NCBI GenBank assembly: GCA_903909605.1
Contig: CAIVWH010000010.1
Coordinates: forward strand, 1 to 64,000
Length of the DNA: 64,000 bases
Source of the DNA: an uncultured Micrococcales bacterium
GTDB taxonomy: Bacteria > Actinomycetota > Actinomycetes > Actinomycetales > Microbacteriaceae
Direction of reading: 5' to 3'
Positions 18,966 to 28,753 of the stretch are shown in pieces. The notes below the pieces were generated by a model. It was not told the DNA's origin, ran no database searches, and was given only the letters and a program-made list of their open reading frames with translations. Made by a program: the position numbers and the translations under genes. How positions within the stretch are numbered: position 1 is the first letter of the stretch; each line of letters opens with the position of its first letter.

Positions 18966-19796
18966 GTGGCTTCGAAGAAGAAACAGCAGAATCTATTCAA
19001 GGGCGCCGAAGGCAAGTTGGCCGCCTACGAGGCAAAGCAGGCAGAGGGGCAAGCTCGAATTGCTCGTCGTAGCCGCGACAATCGCATCGCAATCATCGCT
19101 GGCATTGCCGCCCTGCTGATCGCTGGCATTTCGCAGGTTAGTTACTCGCTCGTGCACCCAAGTCCAAAGTCGACAGGTGCCGTAACCGCTGCTCCTAGCG
19201 AAAGCGCATCGGCCACGCCAAGTAGCAGTTCCTCTCCAGCGTCTGCAAGCCCAAGTGCCTCGACCAATCCGCTTGTGCCAAACCCTGCAATCGCGCAGAA
19301 CCGCCTTTGGAACGGCACCATGCAGGTCAACAACGCCACCCTGGGTATCCAGCTTTTTGGCAACAAAGCGCCACAGGCCACAGCGAACTTCATCTCGCTG
19401 GTAAACAAGGGCTTTTACAAGGGCGTCACCTGCCACCGACTAACCACGTCGGGAATCTACGTGCTGCAGTGTGGAGATCCAAAGGGTGACGGCACTGGCG
19501 GCCCGGGCTACTCATTCGGGCCAATCGAGAACGTGCCAGCGGCGAACGCACAGGGCATCGCCACCTATAAGACCGGCTACCTTGCCATGGCAAATGCTGG
19601 CACCCCTGATTCGAACGGCTCGCAGTTCTTCATCGTCTACAAGGATTCGCCGCTCTCGCCGGCCTACACAGTATTCGGTCAAATCACCTCGGGCCTCTCG
19701 GGCCTGAACCCAATCATCAAGGCCGGTGTGGCTGACGGATCTGGCGATGGCAAGCCAGCTGTGCCTACCACCCTTGGCGCTATCAAACTAAACTAA
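18966..19796 (+). CDS. Membrane-anchored cyclophilin-type peptidyl-prolyl isomerase
   Basis: 276 residues. A basic cytoplasmic tail (1-40), one transmembrane helix (about 41-63), a Ser/Ala/Pro-rich linker (71-100), then a cyclophilin domain from about residue 115 with NFISLVNKGFYKGVTCHR, GDPKGDGTGGPGY and NGSQFFIVYKDSPL. The anchor places it on the outer face of the membrane, where it may assist folding of secreted proteins. GTG 18966 is chosen for its Shine-Dalgarno (GAAAGGGA); frames further upstream run antisense to rarA. The active-site Arg sits in CHRLTTSG. Confidence 0.92.
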   Translation: MASKKKQQNLFKGAEGKLAAYEAKQAEGQARIARRSRDNRIAIIAGIAALLIAGISQVSYSLVHPSPKSTGAVTAAPSESASATPSSSSSPASASPSASTNPLVPNPAIAQNRLWNGTMQVNNATLGIQLFGNKAPQATANFISLVNKGFYKGVTCHRLTTSGIYVLQCGDPKGDGTGGPGYSFGPIENVPAANAQGIATYKTGYLAMANAGTPDSNGSQFFIVYKDSPLSPAYTVFGQITSGLSGLNPIIKAGVADGSGDGKPAVPTTLGAIKLN

Positions 19797-19849
19797 AGAA
19801 ATCACCCGCGTAAACGAACGCAATCTGCGTCTGGCATAAGGAGCTACCC

Positions 19850-21079
19850 ATGACTAACAAGTACGGTCGAGTCGATTCAGAGAACTATGTGTATGTTTTC
19901 GAGCTCGGATCAGAACGCAAGGTCGGGCAGTATCCAAACGTTTCGCCAGACGAGGCACTCGCATTCTTCGAGCGCAAGTTTGCCGACCTCGAAGCCCAGG
20001 TTCGCATCCTTGAGCAACGCATCGCAAACAATGTCGATGCCGCCAACATCGTGAAGCAGCACCAAAAACTAACAACCGACCTCGTTGAGCCCGCTGCCGT
20101 GGGAGATCTGAACTCGCTGCGCAGCCGAGTCGCGGCTCTCGCCCCGAAAATTGCCGAGCTGGGCATCAAGCGCCAGGCCGCCAACAGGGAGGCAAGCGCC
20201 AAGGCCCTGGAGTCTCGCATCGCGATTGCCGTTGCGGCCGAGGAAATTGCGAACCAGGATGCAGCCAAGACTCAGTGGAAGCAATCCGCCGAAAAGATGA
20301 CCGCTCTTTTCACCCAGTGGCAGGAAATCCAAAAGTCTGGCGGTCGCGTAAACAAGTCAGATGCCGACCCAATCTGGAAGCGTTTTTCGCTGGCTCGAAG
20401 CCGTTTCGAGACCGACAAGCGTGCCTACTTCGCTTCGCTAGATGCAACCAACAAGGCGGTTCGCGCCAAGAAGAATGCCATCGTTGAAGAAGCCGAGAAA
20501 CTCGCCGCATCGGGCAGTGACTCTGTTGTTGAATACCGCAAACTTCTGGACCAGTGGAAGACTTCGGGCCGCACGCCTGGCAAATCAGATGACGCGCTCT
20601 GGGCACGGTTCAAGGCAGCCGGCGACACCATCCACAGTAAGCGTCAAGAGACTGCTGTTGTAGAAAACGGCGAGCAGTCTGCAAACCTTGAGGCCAAGCT
20701 GGCATTGCTAGCTCAGTATTCATCCATCGATCCGAAGTCCAACCTTGCTCAGGCAAAGCAGAGCCTTTTGGAGTTGCAGAAGAAGTTCGAAAAGATCGGA
20801 CGAGTTCCAAAGGACAAGATTCGCTCTGTAGAGGACAAGCTACGTGCGATTGAGTCGAAGGTGCGCGAGGCCGAGCAAGATCACTGGCGCAAGACCGACC
20901 CCGCTTCGATTGAGCGCAGCAATTCGATGGTTGCTCAACTTGAAGAGGGCATCGCAAAACTTGAGGCAGAGCTTGAGGCTGCAAAGAAGAGTGGCAACGA
21001 AAAGTCGATCAAGCAGGCTACCGAGGCACTTGAGGCTCGAAAGTCTTGGTTGGCTGCTGTCGTTGCGGCTAGCAAGTAA
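19850..21079 (+). CDS. DUF349-repeat coiled-coil protein
   Basis: 409 residues, charged and almost entirely helical. After a short N-terminal segment (YVYVFELGSERKVGQYP) come DUF349 repeats marked by W..K.A..MTALFTQWQEIQKSGGRVNKSDADPIWKRF and a second copy around residue 230 (LLDQWKTSGRTPGKSDDALWARFKAAGD). The C-terminus is a long coiled coil. It stands next to rel and rarA in many actinobacteria. Function unknown. Shine-Dalgarno AAGGAG lies 8 bases upstream. A short inverted repeat (ACGCA-ATC-TGCGT) lies in the leader. Confidence 0.88.
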   Translation: MTNKYGRVDSENYVYVFELGSERKVGQYPNVSPDEALAFFERKFADLEAQVRILEQRIANNVDAANIVKQHQKLTTDLVEPAAVGDLNSLRSRVAALAPKIAELGIKRQAANREASAKALESRIAIAVAAEEIANQDAAKTQWKQSAEKMTALFTQWQEIQKSGGRVNKSDADPIWKRFSLARSRFETDKRAYFASLDATNKAVRAKKNAIVEEAEKLAASGSDSVVEYRKLLDQWKTSGRTPGKSDDALWARFKAAGDTIHSKRQETAVVENGEQSANLEAKLALLAQYSSIDPKSNLAQAKQSLLELQKKFEKIGRVPKDKIRSVEDKLRAIESKVREAEQDHWRKTDPASIERSNSMVAQLEEGIAKLEAELEAAKKSGNEKSIKQATEALEARKSWLAAVVAASK

Positions 21080-21103
21080 CAGTCGAAAGCCTCTTGCCTA
21101 CCG

Positions 21104-21117
21104 CTTAGAGCTCTAAG
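21104..21117. repeat. 14-bp perfect palindrome between convergent DUF349 gene and rel
   Basis: CTTAGAGCTCTAAG reads the same on both strands and contains the rel stop codon. It is the only structure in the 33-base convergent gap. It lacks a U-tract, so it is not a standard intrinsic terminator. Confidence 0.5.
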
Positions 21118-23362
21118 TGTTGTTCACTCGATAGACATCGTAAACGGCTTCAATTCTGCGCACCGCATTGAGCAAGTGTTCCAGGGCTCCTGAGTCGCCC
21201 ATCTCAAAGACAAAGCGGCTTAGGGCTACCCTGTCGCTTCGAGTCGATACTGATGCCGAGAGAATGTTGACGTGATGCTCGCTGAGCACTCGAGTCACGT
21301 CGCTCAGCAGGCCGGAGCGATCGAGGGCTTCAATTTGAATTTGAACCAGGAACAGCGCCTTCGAGTTTGGTGCCCAAGACACCTCCATGATTCGCTCTGG
21401 TTCTAGAAGCAGTTGGGCTGCGTTCTTGCAGTCGGTTCTGTGCACAGAGACCCCGCTTCCTCGAGTTACGAACCCAAGGATGTCGTCGCCTGGCACCGGA
21501 GTGCAGCACCTGGCAAGCTTCGCCATCACATCGGCATCGCCCTTGACCAAGATTCCGGCGTCATTGCTTCTCTCGCGATTGAATCCGCGCGGTTTGGTTG
21601 GAAGCTCGAATACAGCTTCTGCGTCGTCTGAGTCGGTAGCAATTGAAGCAGTCAGCTTTTCAACGACCTGTTGCGCCGAGACGTGGCCCTCCCCAACGGC
21701 TGCAAAAAGTGCCTCGACATCGCTCAACCGAAGATCCTGTGCCAATTTCAGCAGCGACTCGCTGGACATCATCTTCTGCAGCGGTTGGTTGTGCTTGCGA
21801 AGCGCCCTGGCAATTGACTCTCGACCTTGCTCGATCGCATCCTCGCGTCGCTCTGCGCTGAACCAAGCCTTGATCTTGGCCTTGGCGCGCGGCGATTGAA
21901 CAAAGTTGAGCCAGTCCTTTGAAGGGGCAGCCTCGGGTGATTTGCTTGTGAAAATCTCCACTACGTCGCCGCTGTTAAGCGGAGTGTCTAGCGGGACCAG
22001 GCGACCGTTCACTTTCGCGCCCATGGTGCGGTGCCCGACATCCGTGTGCACTGCGTAGGCGAAGTCAACCGATGTTGAACCGCCGGCCAAGCCAATTACC
22101 TTGCCCTTTGGCGTGAAGACGTAGACCTCTTTTGCACCGATCTCAAAACGAAGCGCGTCGAGGAACTCGCCAGGGTCTTGGGTCTCGGCCTGCCAGTCGG
22201 TCAAATGCTTCAGCCAGGTCATGTCTTCTTCGCTGACCTCACCGCTGGTGCCGACCTGCTCCTTGTACTTCCAGTGGGCAGCGACACCGTACTCTGCGCG
22301 CTGGTGCATTTCGTTGGTGCGAATTTGAATCTCTACAGTTCGACCACCGGGGCCGATGACCGTGGTGTGCAGCGACTGATACAGGTTGAACTTCGGCATC
22401 GCGATGTAATCCTTGAATCGTCCCTGCACCGGGTTCCACCGGGCGTGAATCGCACCGAGCACCGCATAACAATCACGCACTGAGCCAACAAGAACCCGGA
22501 TGCCCACCAAGTCGTAGATGTCGTCGAACTCTCGACCGCGAACCACCATTTTTTGGTAAATCGAGTAATACTGCTTCGGGCGGCCGGCGACCGAACCCTT
22601 GACCTTGTTCTCGCGCAGATCGCTCTCTATCTCGGCGATCACGCCATCGATGTATTGCTCACGTTGAGGGGCGCGCTGCGAAACCAGGTTGACGATTTCC
22701 TCATAGACCTTGGGATAGAGCACCGAGAACGAGATATCCTCCAGCTCCCATTTGATGGTGTTGATACCGAGTCGATGCGCTAGAGGTGCGTAGATTTCCA
22801 GCGTCTCCTGCGCCTTGCGCCGAGCCGATTCGATTGGTACAAAACCCCAAGTTCGGGCATTGTGCAGTCGATCGGCCAGTTTGATGACCAAGACTCGAAT
22901 GTCTCGCGACATCGCAACGACCATTTTGCGCACGGTCTCTGCCTGAGCGTGGTCGCCGACCTTGACTTTGTCGAGTTTGGTTACCCCATCAACCAGCATC
23001 GACACTTCGGCACCGAACTCTTTGCCCAGCTGCTCGAGGCTGTAGTCGGTGTCCTCGACGGTGTCATGCAATAGCGCTGCAGCTATGGCAACCGCTCCAA
23101 TTCCCAAATCGGCAAGGATTTGAGCAACTGCAAGTGGATGGGTGATGTATGGCTCGCCGCTCTTTCGATTCTGCCCGCGGTGTGCCTCCTCGGCGGTCGC
23201 GAAGGCTCGCTCAATCAGTGCCAGATCACTTTTGGGGTGGTTGGATCGAACAACACGGATGAGCTCATTAAGCTCACGCTGGTAAGGCCCGCTTTTGCCG
23301 AACAGCCTAGGCAGACGGTCGCGCAGCGAACTGATGCTACTGGTTGGCGATGCGTCTGTCAT
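21113..23362 (-). CDS. rel: Bifunctional (p)ppGpp synthetase/hydrolase
   Basis: Stringent-response enzyme. 749 residues in the usual order: HD hydrolase domain (AALLHDTVEDTD intact), synthetase domain (about 240-350; GRPKQYYSIYQKMV and ARWNPVQGRFKDYIAMPKFNLYQSLHTTV), TGS domain (VYVFTPKGKVIGLAGGSTSVDFAYAVH), zinc-finger/helical linker with CCTPVPGD, and a C-terminal ACT domain. Both active sites look functional. ATG 23362 has TAGGAG about 7 bases upstream. The single Rel is typical of actinobacteria. Confidence 0.97.
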   Translation of the reverse strand: MTDASPTSSISSLRDRLPRLFGKSGPYQRELNELIRVVRSNHPKSDLALIERAFATAEEAHRGQNRKSGEPYITHPLAVAQILADLGIGAVAIAAALLHDTVEDTDYSLEQLGKEFGAEVSMLVDGVTKLDKVKVGDHAQAETVRKMVVAMSRDIRVLVIKLADRLHNARTWGFVPIESARRKAQETLEIYAPLAHRLGINTIKWELEDISFSVLYPKVYEEIVNLVSQRAPQREQYIDGVIAEIESDLRENKVKGSVAGRPKQYYSIYQKMVVRGREFDDIYDLVGIRVLVGSVRDCYAVLGAIHARWNPVQGRFKDYIAMPKFNLYQSLHTTVIGPGGRTVEIQIRTNEMHQRAEYGVAAHWKYKEQVGTSGEVSEEDMTWLKHLTDWQAETQDPGEFLDALRFEIGAKEVYVFTPKGKVIGLAGGSTSVDFAYAVHTDVGHRTMGAKVNGRLVPLDTPLNSGDVVEIFTSKSPEAAPSKDWLNFVQSPRAKAKIKAWFSAERREDAIEQGRESIARALRKHNQPLQKMMSSESLLKLAQDLRLSDVEALFAAVGEGHVSAQQVVEKLTASIATDSDDAEAVFELPTKPRGFNRERSNDAGILVKGDADVMAKLARCCTPVPGDDILGFVTRGSGVSVHRTDCKNAAQLLLEPERIMEVSWAPNSKALFLVQIQIEALDRSGLLSDVTRVLSEHHVNILSASVSTRSDRVALSRFVFEMGDSGALEHLLNAVRRIEAVYDVYRVNNT

Positions 23363-23413
23363 TGGGAAACTCCTAGAAGTGAGTTTACCTATCGCCCAGC
23401 GCTGCTAAACGAT

Positions 23414-24388
23414 CTAGGCTCGCGAAGCGATTACCTTCTCGGCGGCCTTTGCATACTTCGGCTCCTTCTCACGGAACTGCGAGTAAATCGGCGCAGCGAT
23501 GAAGATGGTCGAGTAGGTGCCGATGATGATACCGATGAACAGTGCCAACGAAATGTCGCGCAGGGTTCCAGCGCCAAGCAAGGTCGCTCCAATGAACAGA
23601 ATTGCCGCTACCGGCAAGACCGCCACTACCGAAGTGTTGATCGAACGAACCAGAGTCTGGTTGATGGCTAGGTTGACGCGCTCTGCGAAAGTTGCGGTCT
23701 CGCTGAATTCAACTTCAAATGTGTTTTCGCGAATTTTGTCGAAGACAACCACGGTGTCATAGAGCGAGTAGCCGAGGATGGTGAGGAACCCAATGACGGC
23801 AGCTGGCGTCACTTCAAAGCCGAGTGCACCGTAGATTCCAGCGGTGATGATCAAGTCGTGAATCAGAGCGATCATGGCGGCGGCCGACATCTTTAGCGTG
23901 CGGAAGTAGATCGCCATCAAAATCGCAGCCAAAACGATGAAGACAATTAGACCGTTCAGGGCCTTGCCCGTTACGTCGGAACCCCAGTTGGCACCAATGA
24001 ACGATGATGCAACCTTTGAGCTGTCAACGTTGTAGGCCTTTGCGAGGGCTACACGAACAGCCTCTGAGTTAACGTCTGAGAGCTCCTGAGTTTGAACACG
24101 CAGTGACGAGGTGCCGACAGCGGTTACGACTGGCTCAGAATTCGGAACCACAGTGTGAACCGCGTCAATTGCTGTCTGCTGGGTGGTCTGCGAAACGCCA
24201 TCAAGTCGGAATTCACTTCCGCCGCGGAAGTCGATGCCGAGATTGAACCCGCCTCGTAGCATAGGGAGAATCACGGCAAGCGCAATCATCACAACTGCAA
24301 CCACATAGAAGTACTTGCGACGCCCTACGAAGTTGATCGAGCGCTGGCCGTTGTAGAGAGCGTTTCCAAGGTCGCTGAACTTTGACAT
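23414..24388 (-). CDS. secF: Protein translocase subunit SecF
   Basis: Works with SecD to pull secreted proteins through SecYEG using the proton gradient. 324 residues with six transmembrane helices and a periplasmic loop between the first two. Motifs: NFVGRRKYFYVVA at the N-terminus, GIDFRGGSEF after the first helix, and ALIHDLIITAGIYGALGFEVTPA / FLTILGYSLYDTVVVFDKIREN in the membrane core. Overlaps secD by one base (TAATG type). Confidence 0.97.
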   Translation of the reverse strand: MSKFSDLGNALYNGQRSINFVGRRKYFYVVAVVMIALAVILPMLRGGFNLGIDFRGGSEFRLDGVSQTTQQTAIDAVHTVVPNSEPVVTAVGTSSLRVQTQELSDVNSEAVRVALAKAYNVDSSKVASSFIGANWGSDVTGKALNGLIVFIVLAAILMAIYFRTLKMSAAAMIALIHDLIITAGIYGALGFEVTPAAVIGFLTILGYSLYDTVVVFDKIRENTFEVEFSETATFAERVNLAINQTLVRSINTSVVAVLPVAAILFIGATLLGAGTLRDISLALFIGIIIGTYSTIFIAAPIYSQFREKEPKYAKAAEKVIASRA

Positions 24389-26121
24389 TAGTCGTTGCCT
24401 TCCTGGCTCTTAGCCGCCTTGCGTTCGGCAATCGTTTGGCGCTTTGCGGCCTCCTTCGAAGCCTTGCCGCGCTTTGCGTCGCTAACACTCTCTGAGACGT
24501 TGAACTTGCCGCGACCCACGTAGGCGGTAGCCGCGAAGGTCTTCACATCGAAACCAGACCACTTGTGACCTGAAGCGAAGTATTGAACCTGTGCAAGCAG
24601 CTCAAGCATCGGGTGGGTGAACAGAGTTACAACCAAGAGGTCGATCAAAGTGGTTAGTCCGAGAGTGTAGGCGAAGCCTCGAACACTTCCGACGGTCAGC
24701 AGATACAGCACAACAGCTGAAAGCAGGCTGACACCATCTGAGACAAGGATGGTGCGAATCGCACGCTTCCACCCGGCCTCCACCGCTGCGTTAAGAGGTC
24801 GACCGTCGCGAAGCTCGTCACGAACGCGCTCGAAGTAAACGATGAAGGAGTCGGCCGTGATTCCGATTGCCACAATCAAACCGGCGATACCCGACAGTGA
24901 GAGGCGGTACCCCTGTCGCCAAGAAAGCAATGCGATAACCAGGTATGTGATCACGGCAGCCACGACGAGCGAACCAATCGTGACGATTGCAAGGCTTCGG
25001 TATTGGAATACCGAGTAAATAACCACAAGCAAAAGGCCGATTAGGCCCGCAAGCAAACCGCCCTGAAGAGAGGCCGAACCAAGAGTTGCCGAGATGTTTT
25101 CCTGACTCTGCACCTGGAAGCCAAATGGCAGCGAGCCATACTTCAACTGGTCGGCAAGCGCCTTGGAGCTTTCGGCAGTGAACGAACCGGTGATTTGAGC
25201 GTTGCCGTTAGCGATGACGGCCTGAGTTGCAGGTGCGGTGATGACGTAGCCGTCGATCGTAACTGCGAACTGGTTGCGAGGCGATGAAAGCGATACCAAA
25301 CGCTTGGTCACAGCGGCAAAAATGTTGGTGCCGTTGCCATCGAACGAGAGGTTTACGGCCCAGGTATTGGTTGAAGCGCCAGTTGAGGTCGTTACGGTGC
25401 CCGCATCCGCGTTCGAAATGTTGGTTCCGTCAAGCTCGACAGGGCCGAGCAAGAACTTTTGATAACGACTGCTATCACAGGTGATCAGCGGCTTGGTTGG
25501 GTCGTCGACCTGACCCGGCTTGCGGAATTCAGTTGCACAGTTCAGCGAATTGAACTGGGTGCGAAGCGCAGGGCTTACCCAGTTGGTGTCGCTTGCGTCG
25601 GTTGGCGTGGCGGTTGGAGTTGGCGCGGCACTTGCAGCTGGAGTGGCACTCGGCTTGGCAGCTGCCTTAGCTGAAGGGCTTGCGGTTGCCGAGGTGTTTC
25701 CGCCAATTGTCGTGGTTGCTCCCGAGTCAGAGAGAATGACTGGGCGGAATTCGAGCTTGGCGCTGCTCTTGATCAAAGTGAGTGTTTGCTCACTAGGAGT
25801 GCCAGGGATTTCAACGACGATGTTGTTGTCGCTGGATGTGGTAATCGTGGCCTCAGACACACCAGTCGAGTCGATTCGCTGACGAATGATCGAAACTGCC
25901 TGCTGCAGCTGTTCTTGAGTTACCTTCTGACCTTCGCCAACGGTCGGCGAAAGAATGATCGAGGTTCCACCCTGCAGGTCTAGTGCCAATTGCGGTGCGA
26001 ATGTGGCACCCGCCTGCTTGGTCACCAGCCCGAGACCAATGATAGCCGCGAAGGTAATTGCGAGGGTAAGGAGCCAAGCTAGGCGCTTACGCGCGATCTT
26101 GGTAACCGATGAAACAGCCAA
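24388..26121 (-). CDS. secD: Protein translocase subunit SecD
   Basis: 577 residues. First transmembrane helix, then LALDLQGGTSIILSPTV, a large periplasmic domain, and five C-terminal helices with GIAGLIVAIGITADSFIVYFERVRDE. The periplasmic domain carries an Ala/Pro/Thr-rich low-complexity insertion (about residues 143-178), a common actinobacterial variation. The start is TTG 26121 with AAGGA in the leader; no better start is seen. The charged C-terminal tail (KRGKASKEAAKRQ) is cytoplasmic. Confidence 0.96.
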   Translation of the reverse strand: MAVSSVTKIARKRLAWLLTLAITFAAIIGLGLVTKQAGATFAPQLALDLQGGTSIILSPTVGEGQKVTQEQLQQAVSIIRQRIDSTGVSEATITTSSDNNIVVEIPGTPSEQTLTLIKSSAKLEFRPVILSDSGATTTIGGNTSATASPSAKAAAKPSATPAASAAPTPTATPTDASDTNWVSPALRTQFNSLNCATEFRKPGQVDDPTKPLITCDSSRYQKFLLGPVELDGTNISNADAGTVTTSTGASTNTWAVNLSFDGNGTNIFAAVTKRLVSLSSPRNQFAVTIDGYVITAPATQAVIANGNAQITGSFTAESSKALADQLKYGSLPFGFQVQSQENISATLGSASLQGGLLAGLIGLLLVVIYSVFQYRSLAIVTIGSLVVAAVITYLVIALLSWRQGYRLSLSGIAGLIVAIGITADSFIVYFERVRDELRDGRPLNAAVEAGWKRAIRTILVSDGVSLLSAVVLYLLTVGSVRGFAYTLGLTTLIDLLVVTLFTHPMLELLAQVQYFASGHKWSGFDVKTFAATAYVGRGKFNVSESVSDAKRGKASKEAAKRQTIAERKAAKSQEGND

Positions 26122-26139
26122 AACTTTTCCTTTGGTGAC

Positions 26140-26529
26140 TTACTTCTTGGTTGAGGTCTTTGGTGCTGGCTTGGCAGCCGGCTTCTTCACAGCCACCGCG
26201 CGAGCTGCCGGCTTCTTCGCTGCTGGGGCAACTGCTGCTGACTTTGCAGCAGGTTTCTTAGCGACCGGTGCAACAGGTGCGTTGGCCTCTACCTGACGAA
26301 CCGCGAGGCGGTTAACCTCGAGGCGGGTTCCTGGGGTGGTCTCGATTGTGACTCGGGCCTCGTCCACGCTCACAACGTTGCCGTAGATGCCGCTGGTCAG
26401 CATTACGTAGGCACCTGGCACAACGGTGTCCTGAAGCTTCTGAGCCTGAGCTTTGCGCTTCTTGTTGTTGGTGAACATGAAAACGATCATCACTGCAAGA
26501 ACAGCGAAAAGGAAAATGTTAGAAGCCAC
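26140..26529 (-). CDS. yajC: Preprotein translocase accessory subunit YajC with Lys/Ala/Pro tail
   Basis: 129 residues. A single N-terminal membrane helix (IFLFAVLAVMIVFMF) followed by the YajC core (NNKKRKAQAQKLQDTVVPGAYVMLTSGIYGNV). From about residue 90 it continues into a KKPAAK-type repeat tail that normal YajC lacks. GTG start at 26529. A TATTTT hexamer about 24 bases upstream lies inside the U-tract of the ruvB terminator and could be the -10 of the yajC-secD-secF operon. Confidence 0.92.
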   Translation of the reverse strand: MASNIFLFAVLAVMIVFMFTNNKKRKAQAQKLQDTVVPGAYVMLTSGIYGNVVSVDEARVTIETTPGTRLEVNRLAVRQVEANAPVAPVAKKPAAKSAAVAPAAKKPAARAVAVKKPAAKPAPKTSTKK

Positions 26530-26552
26530 GGGCTAACCGACTTTCATTCGAC

Positions 26553-26575
26553 AAAATAAATGCGCCTCAGGCGCA
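26553..26575 (-). terminator. Intrinsic terminator after ruvB
   Basis: Minus-strand RNA forms UGCGCC-UGA-GGCGCA (26575-26561), a six-pair GC-rich hairpin with a three-base loop, followed at once by UUUAUUUUG. It lies ten bases after the ruvB stop and ends the ruvC-ruvA-ruvB transcript before yajC. Confidence 0.85.
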
Positions 26576-26584
26576 CCTAGACAA

Positions 26585-27604
26585 TCATAGGTCAAACAGG
26601 CTTGCCGCCTGGGCAGGTGTGGCCAGCCCGAGGTGCTGGTATGCCCTGCTGGTAGCCTGACGGCCCTTGGGGGTTCTGATGACCAAGCCCGCTCGCACCA
26701 GGAACGGCTCGACTACCGCCTCGATGGTGTCTGGCTCCTCGCCAACAGATACGGCAATCGTAGAAATGCCCACTGCTCGCCCGGCATAGTGCCCACAGAG
26801 CACCCGCAAGACCTCGCGGTCGAGACGATCTAGCCCAAGCCCGTCGACCTCGAACAGGTTCAGACCTTGGATTGCCATTTCGAGCCCAATAGGCCCGGAG
26901 CCCTCGACAAGCCCAAAGTCCCTGACTCTTCGAAGCAATCGGTTGGCAATTCGCGGTGTGCCTCTGCTTCGCAGCGCGATCGCCTCAATCGCCTCACGCT
27001 GAATTCTCACGTCGAGTCTGGTAGCGGTGCGAGTGATGACCTCGGCCAGCTCTTCGTCCGAGTAAAACTCCAGGTTGGCTGTGAACCCAAAACGGTCGCG
27101 AAGCGGGCTAGCCAGCATTCCCGAACGCGTGGTGGCACCAACAAGAGTGAATGGAGCAAGTTCCAGAGGCACGCTCGTGGCCCCAGCGCCCTTACCGACC
27201 ATGATGTCGATGCGGAAATCCTCCATCGCTAGGTAGAGCATCTCTTCGGCGGTGCGAGCCATGCGGTGAATTTCGTCGATAAATAAAACTTCGCCGGGTG
27301 CCAGTGATGAGAGCACCGCCGCAAGATCGCCTGCGTGTTGAATCGCTGGCCCCGAGGTCAATCGCAGATTCGCACCGGTTTCGTTGGCGATGATCATTGC
27401 CAAAGTGGTCTTGCCAAGGCCTGGCGGCCCGGCGAGCAGTATGTGATCAGGATTGCGGGACTGGATTCGAGCGGCCTCGATGATTAGCGAGATCTGTTTG
27501 CGAACAGTTTCCTGCCCGACGAATTCATCGAGGCTCTGTGGCCTGAGCGATGCCTCAAAGGCCAGTTCGCTTGACTCCAAGCCTGGATCGGTTAGATCAG
27601 ACAT
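26585..27604 (-). CDS. ruvB: Holliday junction branch-migration helicase RuvB
   Basis: 339 residues. AAA+ motor with Walker [11 protein letters not shown], Walker B LFIDEIHR, sensor GATTRSGML and arginine-finger region PLRDRFG, then the winged-helix C-terminal domain ([17 protein letters not shown]). Overlaps ruvA by one base. Last gene before an intrinsic terminator. Confidence 0.98.
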   Translation of the reverse strand: MSDLTDPGLESSELAFEASLRPQSLDEFVGQETVRKQISLIIEAARIQSRNPDHILLAGPPGLGKTTLAMIIANETGANLRLTSGPAIQHAGDLAAVLSSLAPGEVLFIDEIHRMARTAEEMLYLAMEDFRIDIMVGKGAGATSVPLELAPFTLVGATTRSGMLASPLRDRFGFTANLEFYSDEELAEVITRTATRLDVRIQREAIEAIALRSRGTPRIANRLLRRVRDFGLVEGSGPIGLEMAIQGLNLFEVDGLGLDRLDREVLRVLCGHYAGRAVGISTIAVSVGEEPDTIEAVVEPFLVRAGLVIRTPKGRQATSRAYQHLGLATPAQAASLFDL

Positions 27605-28173
27605 CAGCTCTTGCCTAGTTCGATGAGCGCGGCGCGAACTATGGTGGCGACGTCTGCGTTCGGGTTGGCGGTGCGTGCTGTTTTAATCGCGGCCGCCGCG
27701 GATTTCTCGTGCCAACCCAGCCTCGTGAGGCTCTCCAGGATGCTCTTCTCCATGTCGTCTGTTGAACCAGAGGTCGACTTCAACTTGCCAGCCAGGGTTA
27801 CCGCAATGAGCTTGGCGGTCTTTGCTCCAACGCCACTTACCTTTTGAAAAGTCTCAGCCTCTTCATTAGCCACGGCTCCGGCAATCTGCTCTGGTGTCAG
27901 TGACGAAAGTATGGAGAGCGCAAGCTTTGGGCCGACCCCGGTGACACTTCGGAGCAGGTCGAAGAGCGAGAGCTGCTCTGCAGAGTCAAAGCCGAAAAGT
28001 GAGAATGCATCCTCGCGCACAATCAGTGCGGTGTGGACGGTGAGTGACTTGCCAATCTCGGCGCTCGCCAGCAGAGAAATTGGAACGTTCACCAGATAGC
28101 CAACTCCAGAGACGTCAAGAATGAGGCTCTGCGGGCCCTTGCCCTGAACTGTTCCGGTCAGCGATGCGATCAC
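27604..28173 (-). CDS. ruvA: Holliday junction branch-migration protein RuvA
   Basis: 189 residues. N-terminal OB fold ([26 protein letters not shown]), two helix-hairpin-helix motifs ([17 protein letters not shown] and [17 protein letters not shown]) and a small C-terminal RuvB-contacting domain. GTG start at 28173 lacks a Shine-Dalgarno, but a TAGCCT hexamer lies six bases upstream, so ruvAB may also be made from an internal leaderless promoter. Confidence 0.96.
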   Translation of the reverse strand: MIASLTGTVQGKGPQSLILDVSGVGYLVNVPISLLASAEIGKSLTVHTALIVREDAFSLFGFDSAEQLSLFDLLRSVTGVGPKLALSILSSLTPEQIAGAVANEEAETFQKVSGVGAKTAKLIAVTLAGKLKSTSGSTDDMEKSILESLTRLGWHEKSAAAAIKTARTANPNADVATIVRAALIELGKS

Positions 28174-28179
28174 CCAAAA

Positions 28180-28185
28180 AGGCTA
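28180..28185 (-). promoter_or_regulatory. Candidate internal leaderless -10 box of ruvA
   Basis: Minus strand TAGCCT (28185-28180), six bases (TTTTGG), then GTG of ruvA. It lies in the 19-base ruvC-ruvA gap, and no ribosome-binding site is present. Confidence 0.45.
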
Positions 28186-28192
28186 ATCGCTG

Positions 28193-28750
28193 CTACCTAG
28201 TTTTCTTGGATGCCGCTTCGGCGTCTGCCCAAGCTCTTTGCGCTCTAGTCAATGGCTTGGATTCAACGAATGCACTTGGACGCCATCCCGCAGTTATCGC
28301 GATTGCAAGTGCGTCTGCACTGTCGGCTGGCTTGGGAATCTCATTCAACCGAAGCAGCTTGGTCACCATGGTTCCAACCTGAGCCTTGTTGGCCCTGCCA
28401 TTGCCGGTGACCGCTGCTTTCACTTCGGATGGGGTGTGAAACTGCAACGGAATGTTGTGCTTGGCCGAAAGGTAGAGAATCACCCCGCTAATTTGGGCTA
28501 CCCCCATTACGCTTCTGAGGTTGGCCTGCGCGAACACCCTTTCAAGTGCGATCAGGTCTGGCTTGTGGGTCGAGAGTTGCTGCTCGATCACTTCTGCGAT
28601 CTGAATCAGTCTGGTCGGAAGTTCATCCTTGGGGCTTGTGGTGATTGTTTCAACCGCGATGAACTTCAGCGAGCGATTGGCCGAGACCTCGACAATCGCC
28701 AAACCACAGCGAGTAAGCCCTGGGTCTATGCCAAGTACTCGCCTAGCCAA
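28193..28750 (-). CDS. ruvC: Holliday junction resolvase RuvC
   Basis: Nuclease that cuts Holliday junctions. 185 residues. The acidic catalytic residues are in place: Asp in LGIDPGLTRCG, Glu in IALERVFAQ, and the Lys/Asp-containing C-terminal SADALAIAI. Starts three bases after the yebC stop. In operon with ruvA and ruvB. Confidence 0.96.
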   Translation of the reverse strand: MARRVLGIDPGLTRCGLAIVEVSANRSLKFIAVETITTSPKDELPTRLIQIAEVIEQQLSTHKPDLIALERVFAQANLRSVMGVAQISGVILYLSAKHNIPLQFHTPSEVKAAVTGNGRANKAQVGTMVTKLLRLNEIPKPADSADALAIAITAGWRPSAFVESKPLTRAQRAWADAEAASKKTR

Positions 28751-28753
28751 GAG

